DNA of 64,000 nucleotides from Elusimicrobiaceae bacterium (lineage in GTDB: Bacteria; Elusimicrobiota; Elusimicrobia; Elusimicrobiales; Elusimicrobiaceae). The translations under genes and the position numbers were made by a program. Below the pieces are notes generated by a model. That model searched no databases and was not told the DNA's origin. It saw only the letters and a program-made list of their open reading frames with translations. Position 1 is the stretch's first letter, and the number at the start of each line of letters is the position of its first letter. The stretch is from assembly GCA_017475405.1 (NCBI GenBank), contig JAFVFN010000006.1, forward strand, positions 62,001 through 126,000. The letters are read 5' to 3'. This document shows positions 34,737 to 43,085 of the stretch, piece by piece.

Positions 34737-34767
34737 AACCGTCCTGTCAAACAGGACGGTTTTTTTA
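34737..34767 (+). terminator. Intrinsic terminator of the DUF1646 gene
   Basis: AACCGTCCTGT / ACAGGACGGTT with a 3-nt loop is followed by TTTTTT. Confidence 0.9.
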
Positions 34768-34803
34768 TATAATCTAAATAACTTAAAATTCAGGGAGAAA
34801 ACG

Positions 34804-37359
34804 ATGAAAATCCATTCGTTTAATGTCCAGCCCAATTTGCCGGACAACATTAAATTTTTAGAAGAACTGGCCAGTGACATGTGGTTTACGTGGAATGCCC
34901 ACGCCATCAGCTTATTTGTACAAATTGATCCACAACTTTGGACGGCCGCCAAACGCAACCCCAAATGGTTTTTGGGCTGCGTGCCGCAACAACGTTTTGA
35001 GGAACTGAGCAAAGACCAAAATTTCATCAATTTATTGAACCAAGTCAAAGACAGCTATTACGCCTACAAAAGCGAGAAACATACATGGTACAATGATAAC
35101 CACAAAGAAAACGGCAATCTGCTAACTGCTTATTTTTCCATGGAATACGGGATCGGTGAGGGATTGCCGATCTACTCGGGCGGTTTGGGTATGTTGGCCG
35201 GGGATCATATTAAATCGGCCAGTGATTTAGGTATGCCGATTATCGGAGTAGGTCTTTTTTACAAACAGGGATATGTACAGCAAGTTATCAACCGCGAAGG
35301 TTGGCAAAACGAAGAGTACCCTGATAACGACTGGGCGCACATGCCTGTCGAGCGTGTCCAAAAAGACGGCAAAGATATTACCGTGGATATCCCGCTGGGC
35401 GGTGAAAACGTCAAAGCCTGCATTTGGCGCGTACCCGTAGGACGTACTTCATTATACTTACTGGATACCAATTTGCAAGAAAATACACCGGCTCAACGAG
35501 CGATTACCGAAAAACTCTATGGCGGCGACCGTGAAAACCGCATCCGTCAGGAAGTTGTGTTAGGCATTGGCGGGGTCAAAGCCTTAACTGCCATGGGTAT
35601 CCAACCGACCGTTTATCATATTAACGAAGGGCACAGTGCGTTCTTGTTATTCCAGCGCATCATTGATTTGATGCATGGTGAAAAACTAACGTTTGAACAG
35701 GCCCGGGAAAAAGTTTGGACCACTTCTGTATTTACTACCCATACCCCGGTCATTGCCGGTAACGAGCATTTTGATCCAGCATTGGTACGCAAATATATGG
35801 ATTATTACGCAAACGAAATGGGTATCGGTTGGGACCGTTTTCTGGAAATTGGTAAAGAAACCCCGCAATCTCCCATGTACTGCATGACGGTAGTGGCACT
35901 TCGTTTATCCGCTTTTTGTAACGGGGTAGCCAAACTGCACGGTGAAGTAAGTCGTGAAATGTGGCATAATTTGTGGCCCGGATTGCCTCAAGCCGAAGTA
36001 CCAATTACCAGTATTACCAACGGTATCCACAGCTCCTCCTGGATTTCACATGAACTCAATGACTTGTACCGAAAATACCTCTTTGGCAACAACCTGCAGG
36101 GCAATCCGGATCCTTCCAACGTTGCTTCCTGGCAAAAGATGGATGATATCCCTGATGCCGAGTTATGGAACATCCACGCGATTCGTAAAAACAAACTGAT
36201 TAACATGGTACGCAACCGTCTGCAACGGCAACTAACTCGTCAGGGATTGGACGTTATGAGCATTAAGAAAGCCTCCAACGTGCTGCAGCCCGACGTGTTG
36301 ACTATCGGATTTGCGCGCCGGTTTGCCACTTACAAACGGGCCACCCTGTTGTTTAAAGATTTAAACCGGTTGGATAAGATTATTAATAACCCCGCTCGTC
36401 CGGTTCAATTTGTATTTGCCGGTAAAGCGCATCCCGCTGATACGGCCGGAAAAGAATTCATTAAACTCATTGTAGGACTGACCCAAAACGATCCCCGGTT
36501 TAAGGGTAAAATCGTGTTTGTGGAAGACTACAATATGAACGTAGCCCGCTACATGGTACAAGGGGTAGACGTATGGCTCAACAACCCCATCCGCCCCATG
36601 GAAGCCAGCGGTACCAGCGGTATGAAAGCCGCGTTAAACGGGGCTTTGGCGTTATCTATTTTAGACGGTTGGTGGGATGAAGTTGGACCGTGTGACTTTG
36701 GTTGGTCCATCGGCGGCAACGAAAACTATAAATCTGACGCCGAGCGCGACGCGGTAGAAGCCGAATCGCTCTACAGCCTCATTGAGCAGGATATAGCTCC
36801 CGCTTATTATGCCAAAGGTGGAAATGAAACGTTCTCAGCCCCGTGGGTAGCGCTCATGAAAGAATCCGTCAAGCATATTGCGCCGTTCTTTAATACCAAC
36901 CGCATGGTCAAAGAATACTATGAAACTTTCTATGTACCGGCCCATAATTACGGCCTGGGTTTAAATGAACCCGGCAAAGTGGCCTCCGTCGCAGACTGGC
37001 GTAAACAGATTGCCGACAATTGGTACCGGGTCAGTATTAAAGACATTACCCAGGCCCCTGAACAGGCTATCTTAATGGGTGATAAAGTGAACTTTAAAGC
37101 CCAAGTATCCCTGGGCAACTTAAAACCCGAAGAAGTACAGGTAGAGCTCTTTTTGGGCCAACGCGGCAACATCGGCGGAATGGTCAAAACAGCTACCGTA
37201 CCAATGGGATGCAAAGGTAAAGACGGAGAAACCTACATATACGAAGCGGCTGTGTCACCCATTAACAGCGGACGCCAGGACTATGCACTGCGCGTGCTGC
37301 CCAAAAATGACAGTTTGCCGCACATATTAACGCCGCTCTATATTCGCTGGGAAGAATAA
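34804..37359 (+). CDS. glgP: Alpha-glucan (glycogen) phosphorylase, GT35
   Basis: The 851-residue enzyme belongs to the shorter DUF3417-containing phosphorylases: N-terminal ELASDMWFTWNAHAISLF, then TAYFSMEYGIGEGLPIYSGGLGMLAGDH, the helix-rich core TIGFARRFATYKRATLLF, and the PLP region RPMEASGTSGMKAALNGALA with the cofactor Lys. A C-terminal beta domain follows. It releases glucose-1-phosphate from glycogen or maltodextrin in the cytosol. AGGGAG lies 7 nt before the ATG. It is monocistronic and complements the GH57 enzyme at 6168 in glucan use. Confidence 0.95.
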   Translation: MKIHSFNVQPNLPDNIKFLEELASDMWFTWNAHAISLFVQIDPQLWTAAKRNPKWFLGCVPQQRFEELSKDQNFINLLNQVKDSYYAYKSEKHTWYNDNHKENGNLLTAYFSMEYGIGEGLPIYSGGLGMLAGDHIKSASDLGMPIIGVGLFYKQGYVQQVINREGWQNEEYPDNDWAHMPVERVQKDGKDITVDIPLGGENVKACIWRVPVGRTSLYLLDTNLQENTPAQRAITEKLYGGDRENRIRQEVVLGIGGVKALTAMGIQPTVYHINEGHSAFLLFQRIIDLMHGEKLTFEQAREKVWTTSVFTTHTPVIAGNEHFDPALVRKYMDYYANEMGIGWDRFLEIGKETPQSPMYCMTVVALRLSAFCNGVAKLHGEVSREMWHNLWPGLPQAEVPITSITNGIHSSSWISHELNDLYRKYLFGNNLQGNPDPSNVASWQKMDDIPDAELWNIHAIRKNKLINMVRNRLQRQLTRQGLDVMSIKKASNVLQPDVLTIGFARRFATYKRATLLFKDLNRLDKIINNPARPVQFVFAGKAHPADTAGKEFIKLIVGLTQNDPRFKGKIVFVEDYNMNVARYMVQGVDVWLNNPIRPMEASGTSGMKAALNGALALSILDGWWDEVGPCDFGWSIGGNENYKSDAERDAVEAESLYSLIEQDIAPAYYAKGGNETFSAPWVALMKESVKHIAPFFNTNRMVKEYYETFYVPAHNYGLGLNEPGKVASVADWRKQIADNWYRVSIKDITQAPEQAILMGDKVNFKAQVSLGNLKPEEVQVELFLGQRGNIGGMVKTATVPMGCKGKDGETYIYEAAVSPINSGRQDYALRVLPKNDSLPHILTPLYIRWEE

Positions 37360-37365
37360 TATTTC

Positions 37366-37395
37366 AAGGCCGGGAATACTCCCGGCCTTCTTTCT
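37366..37395 (+). terminator. Intrinsic terminator of glgP, abutting trmL
   Basis: AAGGCCGGGA / TCCCGGCCTT with a 4-nt loop is followed by CTTTCT. The trmL ATG begins immediately after the T-run. Confidence 0.8.
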
Positions 37396-37863
37396 ATGTT
37401 AAATATTGTACTCATCAACCCAGAAATACCGTTCAATACGGGAAATATCGGTCGCTCGTGCGTAGCCACTGGAACGCGCTTACACCTCGTTGGGAAACTG
37501 GGCTTTAAAATCGCTTCCAAAGAAATCCGCCGCAGCGGACTAGACTACTGGCCTAATCTGGATTACCGGCGCTATGAAACCTGGGAAGATTTTTTGACAC
37601 ACGAACAACCCGCCCAGGAAAAACTATTCTTCTTATCCACCAAAGGTAAAACTGCCTATTGGGATGTTTCGATCCCTGCCGATGCGTTTTTATGTTTCGG
37701 GGCGGAAGGGTTCGGCCTGCCCAAAGAGTTTTATGAAATCTATCAAGACCGATTATTTACCATCCCCATGACTGGACCCGTACGGTCTTTAAACTTGTCC
37801 AGTTCGGCCGCCATCGTACTTTTTGAAACCCTGCGTCAACATAAAACCAAAACGGACTCCTAA
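37396..37863 (+). CDS. trmL: tRNA (cytidine(34)-2'-O)-methyltransferase, SPOUT family
   Basis: The 155-residue TrmL/YibK-type protein has INPEIPFNTGNIGRSCVATG at the N-terminus and the knotted SAM-binding region FGAEGFGLPKEF and VRSLNLSSSAAIVLFE. It methylates the wobble nucleotide of leucine tRNAs. There is no Shine-Dalgarno sequence: the ATG sits directly after the glgP terminator T-run. Translation could be by reinitiation, or the true start or promoter is different; no other in-frame ATG is better. Confidence 0.9.
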   Translation: MLNIVLINPEIPFNTGNIGRSCVATGTRLHLVGKLGFKIASKEIRRSGLDYWPNLDYRRYETWEDFLTHEQPAQEKLFFLSTKGKTAYWDVSIPADAFLCFGAEGFGLPKEFYEIYQDRLFTIPMTGPVRSLNLSSSAAIVLFETLRQHKTKTDS

Positions 37864-37877
37864 AGAGTCCGTTTTTG
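37851..37877 (+). terminator. Intrinsic terminator overlapping the end of trmL
   Basis: AACGGACTC / GAGTCCGTT (37851-37859 with 37865-37873) runs into TTTTT. The left arm is inside the trmL coding sequence. Confidence 0.8.
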
Positions 37878-37898
37878 ATATTCGTATCCGATGCCGTT

Positions 37899-38309
37899 TT
37901 AGTTGTTTAACAAATTGCCAATCAAATCCAATTGAGTACACACATCTTCACTTCCCGTATTAGCACACGTAATACTGGATAAGGATCCTTCCCCATCGTT
38001 ACTCGCGGTAAACTTATATCCCCAACTACTGGTACGAATAATAGTCACATTACCATTCGTCTGATCAATAGACGGTGCGGAAAAAAATCTATTTTTGATT
38101 TGATCGGTCGACGGTAAAGAAGCAGGATACTCTCCGGTAGCTATATATTTGGCATTAGCATATTCGGCTGCATATTGTACATTACGCAGTCCTTCCAAAG
38201 CGCGTCCGCGCTCCAAGGCGCGTTGATATTTAGGCAAAGCGATGGTAACCAACGTTCCAACCAATACCATTACAATTAATAATTCAATTAACGTAAAACC
38301 TTTTTTCAT
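37899..38309 (-). CDS. Divergent type IV pilin-like protein, second gene of a pair
   Basis: The 136-residue product has a very short leader KKG|FTLIE (Gly at -1, Glu+5) and the hydrophobic helix LLIVMVLVGTLVTIALPKY. It diverges from the main set: the motif is AKYIATGEYPASLPSTDQI instead of YYLANGEYT with LDIDxP, and the C-terminus has one Cys pair spaced CANTGSEDVC. AGGAG lies 7 nt before the ATG. It starts 10 nt after the small prepilin-like gene, so the two are an operon. No structured RNA leader is present. Confidence 0.85.
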   Translation of the reverse strand: MKKGFTLIELLIVMVLVGTLVTIALPKYQRALERGRALEGLRNVQYAAEYANAKYIATGEYPASLPSTDQIKNRFFSAPSIDQTNGNVTIIRTSSWGYKFTASNDGEGSLSSITCANTGSEDVCTQLDLIGNLLNN

Positions 38310-38319
38310 AGAGTACTCC

Positions 38320-38523
38320 TTACAAATTTTCTAACTGTCGTTGACGGGCTGCTTGTTGGGCATTTAATTGCTGTTGTACTTGCTCTGCCTGCCGCAACAG
38401 TTGCTGTTGTTGCGTGTGCTGAACCTGCACTGTTTTGGTATACTTGGGCAACATAACGGCTAATAAGGTCATTACAATCACCAGTGTAATCAGTATCCCT
38501 ATTAATCCGAACCCGTTTTTCAT
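38320..38523 (-). CDS. Very short prepilin-like protein lacking Glu+5
   Basis: The 67-residue product begins MKNG|FGLIGILITLVIVMTLLAVMLPKY, which resembles a prepilin N-terminus but has Gly at +5 instead of Glu, and then only a Gln-rich coil (QQQQLLRQAEQVQQQLNAQQ). It has no globular domain. In type II secretion, the minor pseudopilin GspK is the usual one without Glu+5, but it is far longer. It could be a minor or tip pilin, a regulator of the neighbouring pilin, or a degraded gene. TATAAT ends 7 nt before the ATG with no Shine-Dalgarno site. Confidence 0.6.
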   Translation of the reverse strand: MKNGFGLIGILITLVIVMTLLAVMLPKYTKTVQVQHTQQQQLLRQAEQVQQQLNAQQAARQRQLENL

Positions 38524-38530
38524 ATATTTT

Positions 38531-38536
38531 ATTATA
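38531..38536 (-). promoter_or_regulatory. -10 box before the short prepilin gene
   Basis: TATAAT on the minus strand is followed by seven bases and the ATG at 38523. This near-leaderless layout resembles that at ndk and others. Confidence 0.4.
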
Positions 38537-38576
38537 CAAAATCCAACCTTTTATTTTATAGAATAAAAGAAAACCC

Positions 38577-39764
38577 ATGAAAATCAAGCGGCTTTTTCTT
38601 ATTTTATTTTTGCTTAACCTGCTTAACTACATTGACAGGCAGGTGCTTTATGCCGTTTTCCCGTTGCTTCAAAACGATTTAGGATTAAATGATTTGCAAC
38701 TAGGCACCCTGGCCTCTGCCTTTATGCTGATTTACATGTGCTACGCCCCTGTCATAGGGTACTTGGCAGATCGGATGAACCGACCTAAACTGATTGCCCT
38801 GAGTGCTCTTCTTTGGAGTGGAGCCACCCTGGCCTGTGCAACGGCTAAAAACTATGTTTCTTTGCTAATTCCGCGGGCATTGATTGGCGTAGGAGAAGGC
38901 GGGTTTACCACCATCGCGCAGCCCTTTTTGGCAGAGCATTATCCCAAAGAAAAGCACGCTTCTTTGTTGGCCATCTTCGGACTGGCGCTTCCCGTTGGCA
39001 GTGCCCTGGGGTATGTGCTAGGCGGTGTAGTAGGAAAGCACTGGGGTTGGCGTATTGCCTTTATGGCGGCCGGGATCCCCGGCGTATTTTTAGCTATATT
39101 GGCCTGGGTTTTTTTAAAAGACAAGTCACGCGAAATCCAAACTGTACGACCTACTTTAAAAGATTATTTCCCCTTATTTAAAAACAAACCGTTTTTAAGT
39201 GTATGTTTTGCACAGGCCATGAGTACATTTGTCATGGGAGGGCTGTCTGCGTGGATGCCCATGTATTTACACCGTTATTTACATGTAGATGCCGCGCAGG
39301 CAGGCCTGCAATTTGGCATTCTGGTCATTGTATGCGGAGCAGCCGGTACCTATCTGGGCGGTAGAACAGCGGCCTGGCTACTTACACGTACTCAAAATGT
39401 CTATTATAAACTGATCGCAGGTTGTTTTTTGGCGACACTTCCTTTTTGTTGGCTGACACTCTCTATGACACATACACTTAGCGTACTGACTTGTTTGGGA
39501 ATAGCACTTATTCTGCTGTTCATGCCGACAGGAGCCATTGCAGCAGCCTTGGTAGATACTACGTCACAAAATATTCGTTCTATGGCGTTTGCCGTAAATA
39601 TTTTTATTATCCATTTACTAGGTGATGCGATATCACCTACACTCGTAGGGTTGGTATCTGATATGTGGAGTTTAAAAATAGCAGTATTTTGTGCCAGTTT
39701 AATGCTTGTGCCAGGGGCTTGGGTAAGTATACGTACCCAAAAAAATCAATTAATTACAAAATAA
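38577..39764 (+). CDS. MFS transporter, Spinster-like
   Basis: The 395-residue protein has 12 predicted TMs. NYIDRQVLYAVFPLLQNDLG in TM1, GYLADRMNRPKLIALSALLWSG as the MFS signature between TM2 and TM3, and PRALIGVGEGGFTTIAQPFLAEHYP are features of the Spinster-like branch of MFS. The substrate is unknown; Spinster homologues carry lysolipids or sphingosine phosphates in eukaryotes, and bacterial relatives are diverse. No Shine-Dalgarno sequence is clear. Its last 19 bp overlap the end of the convergent pilin at 39746. Confidence 0.82.
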   Translation: MKIKRLFLILFLLNLLNYIDRQVLYAVFPLLQNDLGLNDLQLGTLASAFMLIYMCYAPVIGYLADRMNRPKLIALSALLWSGATLACATAKNYVSLLIPRALIGVGEGGFTTIAQPFLAEHYPKEKHASLLAIFGLALPVGSALGYVLGGVVGKHWGWRIAFMAAGIPGVFLAILAWVFLKDKSREIQTVRPTLKDYFPLFKNKPFLSVCFAQAMSTFVMGGLSAWMPMYLHRYLHVDAAQAGLQFGILVIVCGAAGTYLGGRTAAWLLTRTQNVYYKLIAGCFLATLPFCWLTLSMTHTLSVLTCLGIALILLFMPTGAIAAALVDTTSQNIRSMAFAVNIFIIHLLGDAISPTLVGLVSDMWSLKIAVFCASLMLVPGAWVSIRTQKNQLITK

Positions 39765-40270
39765 TTACCGACGGCCCAACTATAGTGATCCCAACCTGTA
39801 AACAAAATACCTCCCATACTTTGGCAAATAGATTTTACGCTTTCGTTCTTCTTGCCGCTACTTCCTAAATGACAAAAAAATTTACTGCCACTATCATTTA
39901 CTCCGTGTTTTTCACGATAAAAATTGAATTCAAAATTTGGCATATTGGCATTTCCTGTATGAGCAGCACAATAATTTATTGTGCAGGTATAGACATAACT
40001 GTTCTCCGGTAACTCTTCTCCAGAATCCTCTATCAAACCACTGGGGACTTCTATATCCAACTCACTAATATCTGCTGTATGCTCTCCATTTGCCAAATAA
40101 TATACTTCTTGCGCTTGGACAATAGTTTTTAACATGGTTAAGGCCTCTGTCGCACGGCTCTTATAAACCGCTTTTTGATACTGAGGAACCGCTATGACCG
40201 CTAAAATACCTATGATGAGCACAACTACCAAAAGCTCAATTAATGTAAATGCTCTTTGATTTCTTTGCAT
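39746..40270 (-). CDS. Type IV pilin-like protein (pilE-like), copy 5
   Basis: The 174-residue product has leader MQRNQRA and site A|FTLIE, then [23 protein letters not shown]. The motif VYYLANGEHTADISELDIEVP follows; distal variable region has YTCTINYCAAHTG and the C-terminal pair FFCHLGSSGKKNESVKSICQSMG. GGAG lies 8 nt before the ATG. The stop is inside the convergent MFS gene by 19 bp, with no terminator between. Like the pilin at 15720 it has the T12-spacer promoter and lacks the structured leader. Confidence 0.9.
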   Translation of the reverse strand: MQRNQRAFTLIELLVVVLIIGILAVIAVPQYQKAVYKSRATEALTMLKTIVQAQEVYYLANGEHTADISELDIEVPSGLIEDSGEELPENSYVYTCTINYCAAHTGNANMPNFEFNFYREKHGVNDSGSKFFCHLGSSGKKNESVKSICQSMGGILFTGWDHYSWAVGNYFVIN

Positions 40271-40307
40271 ATATCTCTCCTTATAAAGTTTTAAGCCCTA
40301 TAAAGAG

Positions 40308-40335
40308 AAAATATCAAAAAAAAAAAACAATGCAA
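40308..40335 (-). promoter_or_regulatory. Pilin promoter with T12 homopolymer spacer, copy 2
   Basis: On the minus strand: TTGCAT, then TG, twelve T, GA (16-nt spacer), then TATTTT and CTCTTTATAGGG. Spacer length, T count and the sequence downstream are the same as at 16268-16295, whereas the -35 region differs. Confidence 0.55.
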
Positions 40336-40403
40336 GTAAAATCCAGGCGCCCGACGAGCGCATAATCGTTACCAACAAACTATCGGGAAAAAACAGCTAA
40401 TAC

Positions 40404-40865
40404 TTAAAGACGTGTGTTTTGAATAAATAATTGCACAGCCTGCTCTAAGTTGCTTTGATCATCTTGGTCAAAACGTCCCAGTTGCGGGGAATCTATATCC
40501 AATACACCCCATACTTGACCATCTTTGAAAACAGGAACTACAATTTCACTGTTAGACGCACTGTCACAGGCAATATGCCCTGCAAATTGATGTACATTCG
40601 CTACAAGCTGCGTTTGACCTGTTTGGGCGGCAGTTCCACATACGCCTTTGCCCAGCGGGATTCGCACGCAGGCGGGGTTTCCCTGGAAAGGCCCCAATAC
40701 GAGCGTATGCTCACGCAACACATAAAAGCCGGCCCAATTGATTTGAGACAGTCCGTGAAACAATACGGCTGCCATATTAGACATATTGGCTACCGGATCA
40801 GTTTCCATAGAAAGGATACTTTCCAATTGGCGCAACAATAACGTATAAGAGGCTGTTTTAGTCAT
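40404..40865 (-). CDS. msrC: Free methionine-(R)-sulfoxide reductase (GAF domain)
   Basis: The 153-residue GAF protein has the fRMsr layout with three catalytic-region Cys: GNPACVRI (Cys66), GKGVCGTAA (Cys76) and HIACDSASNSEIVVP (Cys100). NWAGFYVL and VWGVLDIDSP are conserved. It reduces free Met-R-SO to Met in the cytosol, giving oxidative-stress protection. The mRNA is probably leaderless: TACAAT ends 6 nt before the ATG and a -35 TTGCAC is 17 nt further up. The promoter overlaps that of the divergent 2-oxoacid oxidoreductase operon. Confidence 0.92.
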   Translation of the reverse strand: MTKTASYTLLLRQLESILSMETDPVANMSNMAAVLFHGLSQINWAGFYVLREHTLVLGPFQGNPACVRIPLGKGVCGTAAQTGQTQLVANVHQFAGHIACDSASNSEIVVPVFKDGQVWGVLDIDSPQLGRFDQDDQSNLEQAVQLFIQNTRL

Positions 40866-40871
40866 ATAAGT

Positions 40872-40900
40872 ATTGTACTATTATTGCATTTGTAGTGCAA
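40872..40900 (-). promoter_or_regulatory. Promoter of msrC, leaderless layout
   Basis: On the minus strand TTGCAC (40900-40895), a 17-nt spacer and TACAAT (40877-40872) are followed by six bases and the ATG. Confidence 0.7.
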
Positions 40901-40912
40901 AAGACCTAAAAT
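40884..40912 (+). promoter_or_regulatory. Promoter of the 2-oxoacid oxidoreductase operon
   Basis: TTGCAT (40884-40889), a 17-nt spacer and TAAAAT (40907-40912). It interleaves with the divergent msrC promoter; TTGCA-N7-TGCAA spans the -35 region of both and may be an operator. Confidence 0.65.
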
Positions 40913-40953
40913 AATAGTAGGGACGGTTTGACCCCCGTTCCTATAGGAGACTT

Positions 40954-41160
40954 ATGCCAAGAATAGAAGTGGACGCAAACCGCTGCAAGGCGTGTTACCT
41001 GTGCGTCAACGTATGCCCTAAACAATGTTTGGGCAAATCTAAAACCATCAGCAAAAAAGGATACTTCCCCGCGGAGCAAGAACGCCCGCAAGATTGTATC
41101 GGGTGCAAAATGTGTTATGTAATGTGCCCCGATGTCGCCATTACCGTGCTGAAGGATTAA
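40954..41160 (+). CDS. 2-oxoacid:ferredoxin oxidoreductase, ferredoxin-like (delta) subunit
   Basis: The 68-residue protein has two [4Fe-4S] motifs, CKACYLCVNVCPKQC and CIGCKMCYVMCP. It passes electrons from the thiamine-diphosphate subunits to ferredoxin. It is the first gene of a four-gene operon (delta, alpha, beta, gamma). AGGAG lies 8 nt before the ATG. Confidence 0.93.
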   Translation: MPRIEVDANRCKACYLCVNVCPKQCLGKSKTISKKGYFPAEQERPQDCIGCKMCYVMCPDVAITVLKD

Positions 41161-41171
41161 GGAATTTTATC

Positions 41172-42338
41172 ATGATCACTGAAAAAACATTACGAAAAGG
41201 AAACGAAGCGTTGGCCGAAGGCGCGATCCGCGCGGGTGTACGCTTCTTTGCCGGGTATCCCATTACCCCGCAAAACGAAGTACCTGAATTTATGTCTGCG
41301 CACATCGCAGACGCAGGTGGTGCATTTGTACAGGCTGAAAGCGAAGTAGCCGCCATTAACATGGTATACGGAGCAGCTTCCACAGGCACACGCAGTATGA
41401 CCTCCTCTTCCTCGCCGGGCGTCAGCCTTAAACAAGAAGGGATTACCTATTTGGCCAGTGCTGATTTACCGTGCCTTATCGTCAACGTCATGCGCGGCGG
41501 CCCGGGGCTTGGCAGTATTGCCGGGGCGCAGGGGGATTATTTCCAAGCTACACGCGGCGGCGGTAACGGAGATTACCATATCATCGTACTTGCCCCCAAC
41601 TCCGTAGAAGAACTGGGAAATTTCCCGAAATTAGCTTTTGATCTAGCTGAAAAATACCGTATGCCAGCGATGATTTTAGCCGACGGGATTTTGGGACAGA
41701 TGATGGAAAGCATGTCGTTTAACTTTGAGCCTGTAGACCCCAACAAACTGGGTAAATTTGACTGGGCTGTAGACATCCACAAAAACGGACGTGCCAAAAA
41801 CAATGTGTTTTCCTATAAAGGCGATCATTTGATTGCCGATGTAGTCGAACGCGCCAAACGCTATGGTCTGATTGAACAAACCGAACAGCGCTACGAAGAA
41901 CGTAACTGCGAAGATGCCGATGTGATTTTAGTAGCATACGGACTGTCTTCCCGTGCGTGTTTAGAAGCTGTCAACCATGCCAAAGAACAAGGTCTGAAAG
42001 TGGGACTCTTCCGCCCTATTACGTTATGGCCGTTCCCGTCCAAACGTTTGGCCGAACTAGCTGCTCAAACCAAAGGGATTTTGGTCGTAGAGCAAAGCCT
42101 AGGACAACTCGTCCAAGATGTCAAACTAGCCGTAGGGGATAAAGTACCCGTAGGGTTAAATGCGTATCCGGCCGGCGGACAACCGGACGGCACCCAAATC
42201 TTAACGGCAGCTCATTCGCTCTTAACCGGCAAAAAAGAGGGGTTATTTACACTCAAAGACCATGCCGAAGGATTTACCTATAACTGCCAACGCGATACCA
42301 ACTTAGGCATACAAGGCGATCGCAAGGGGGCTAACTGA
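41172..42338 (+). CDS. vorB: 2-oxoacid:ferredoxin oxidoreductase, alpha subunit (VorB-like)
   Basis: Start chosen at 41172 (MITEKTLRKGNEAL); the in-frame ATG at 41094 lies inside the delta gene. The 388-residue protein reads KGNEALAEGAIRAGVRFFAGYPITPQNEVP then AESEVAAINMVYGAASTGTRSMTSSSSPG and MRGGPGLGSIAGAQGDYFQATRGGG. This closely fits the alpha subunit annotated VorB (branched-chain 2-oxoacids, from Val, Leu and Ile) rather than pyruvate:ferredoxin oxidoreductase; a 2-oxoglutarate enzyme (KorA) is the alternative. Its stop overlaps the beta start by one base. Confidence 0.85.
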   Translation: MITEKTLRKGNEALAEGAIRAGVRFFAGYPITPQNEVPEFMSAHIADAGGAFVQAESEVAAINMVYGAASTGTRSMTSSSSPGVSLKQEGITYLASADLPCLIVNVMRGGPGLGSIAGAQGDYFQATRGGGNGDYHIIVLAPNSVEELGNFPKLAFDLAEKYRMPAMILADGILGQMMESMSFNFEPVDPNKLGKFDWAVDIHKNGRAKNNVFSYKGDHLIADVVERAKRYGLIEQTEQRYEERNCEDADVILVAYGLSSRACLEAVNHAKEQGLKVGLFRPITLWPFPSKRLAELAAQTKGILVVEQSLGQLVQDVKLAVGDKVPVGLNAYPAGGQPDGTQILTAAHSLLTGKKEGLFTLKDHAEGFTYNCQRDTNLGIQGDRKGAN

Positions 42339-43084
42339 TGACTACCATTTTAGCTAAAAAACCAAACGCTTTGACCAATGTACCGATGCACTACTGTCCC
42401 GGTTGCGGACACGGTATTGTGCATCGTTTGATTGGCGAAACTTTAGAAGAACTGCACATTGACGACCGCGCCATCGGGGTAGCTCCGGTAGGATGCGCGG
42501 TATTTGCCGACTCTTATTTTGCCTGTGACTGTGTGCAGGGCGCTCACGGACGCGGTCCGGCTATCGCTACGGGCATTAAACGCTCTAAACCGCAGGCCAT
42601 TGTGTTTTCTTATCAAGGCGACGGTGATCTGGCCTCTATCGGGATGGCAGAAATCGTACACGCGGCCGTGCGTAATGAAAACATTACGGTAATTTTTATT
42701 AATAACGCGATTTACGGAATGACTGGTGGCCAAATGGCTCCGACCACTTTGGTAGGCCAGGTAGCTACCACCGCCCCCAAAGGACGTGATCCGAAACTGC
42801 AGGGTTGGCCGATTAACATGTGCGAAATGCTTTCCCAAATTACGGGTAGTAAATTTTTAGCACGCGGTGCAGTAGATACCCCGCAAAACGTACTTAAAAC
42901 CAAACAATACCTCAAAAAAGCCTTTGAAAATCAGGTAAACAATATCGGATTTTCCATGGTAGAGGTCATCAGCCAGTGCCCGACCAATTGGCATGCCGAT
43001 GTCCAACAGGCGTTAGAATTTGTACGCACTAAAATGATCCCGCAATATCCGTTGGGTGTATTTAAAGACGAGGGGGCCAAGTAA
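42338..43084 (+). CDS. 2-oxoacid:ferredoxin oxidoreductase, beta subunit
   Basis: The 248-residue subunit carries the thiamine-diphosphate motif: YCPGCGHGIVHRLI near the N-terminus and YQGDGDLASIGMAEIVHAA (GDG near residue 91) followed by NNAIYGMTGGQMAPTT. It is the catalytic partner of the alpha subunit. It starts in TGATG, overlapping the alpha stop by one base, and is followed by gamma with a 1-nt gap. Confidence 0.93.
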   Translation: MTTILAKKPNALTNVPMHYCPGCGHGIVHRLIGETLEELHIDDRAIGVAPVGCAVFADSYFACDCVQGAHGRGPAIATGIKRSKPQAIVFSYQGDGDLASIGMAEIVHAAVRNENITVIFINNAIYGMTGGQMAPTTLVGQVATTAPKGRDPKLQGWPINMCEMLSQITGSKFLARGAVDTPQNVLKTKQYLKKAFENQVNNIGFSMVEVISQCPTNWHADVQQALEFVRTKMIPQYPLGVFKDEGAK

Positions 43085-43085
43085 T

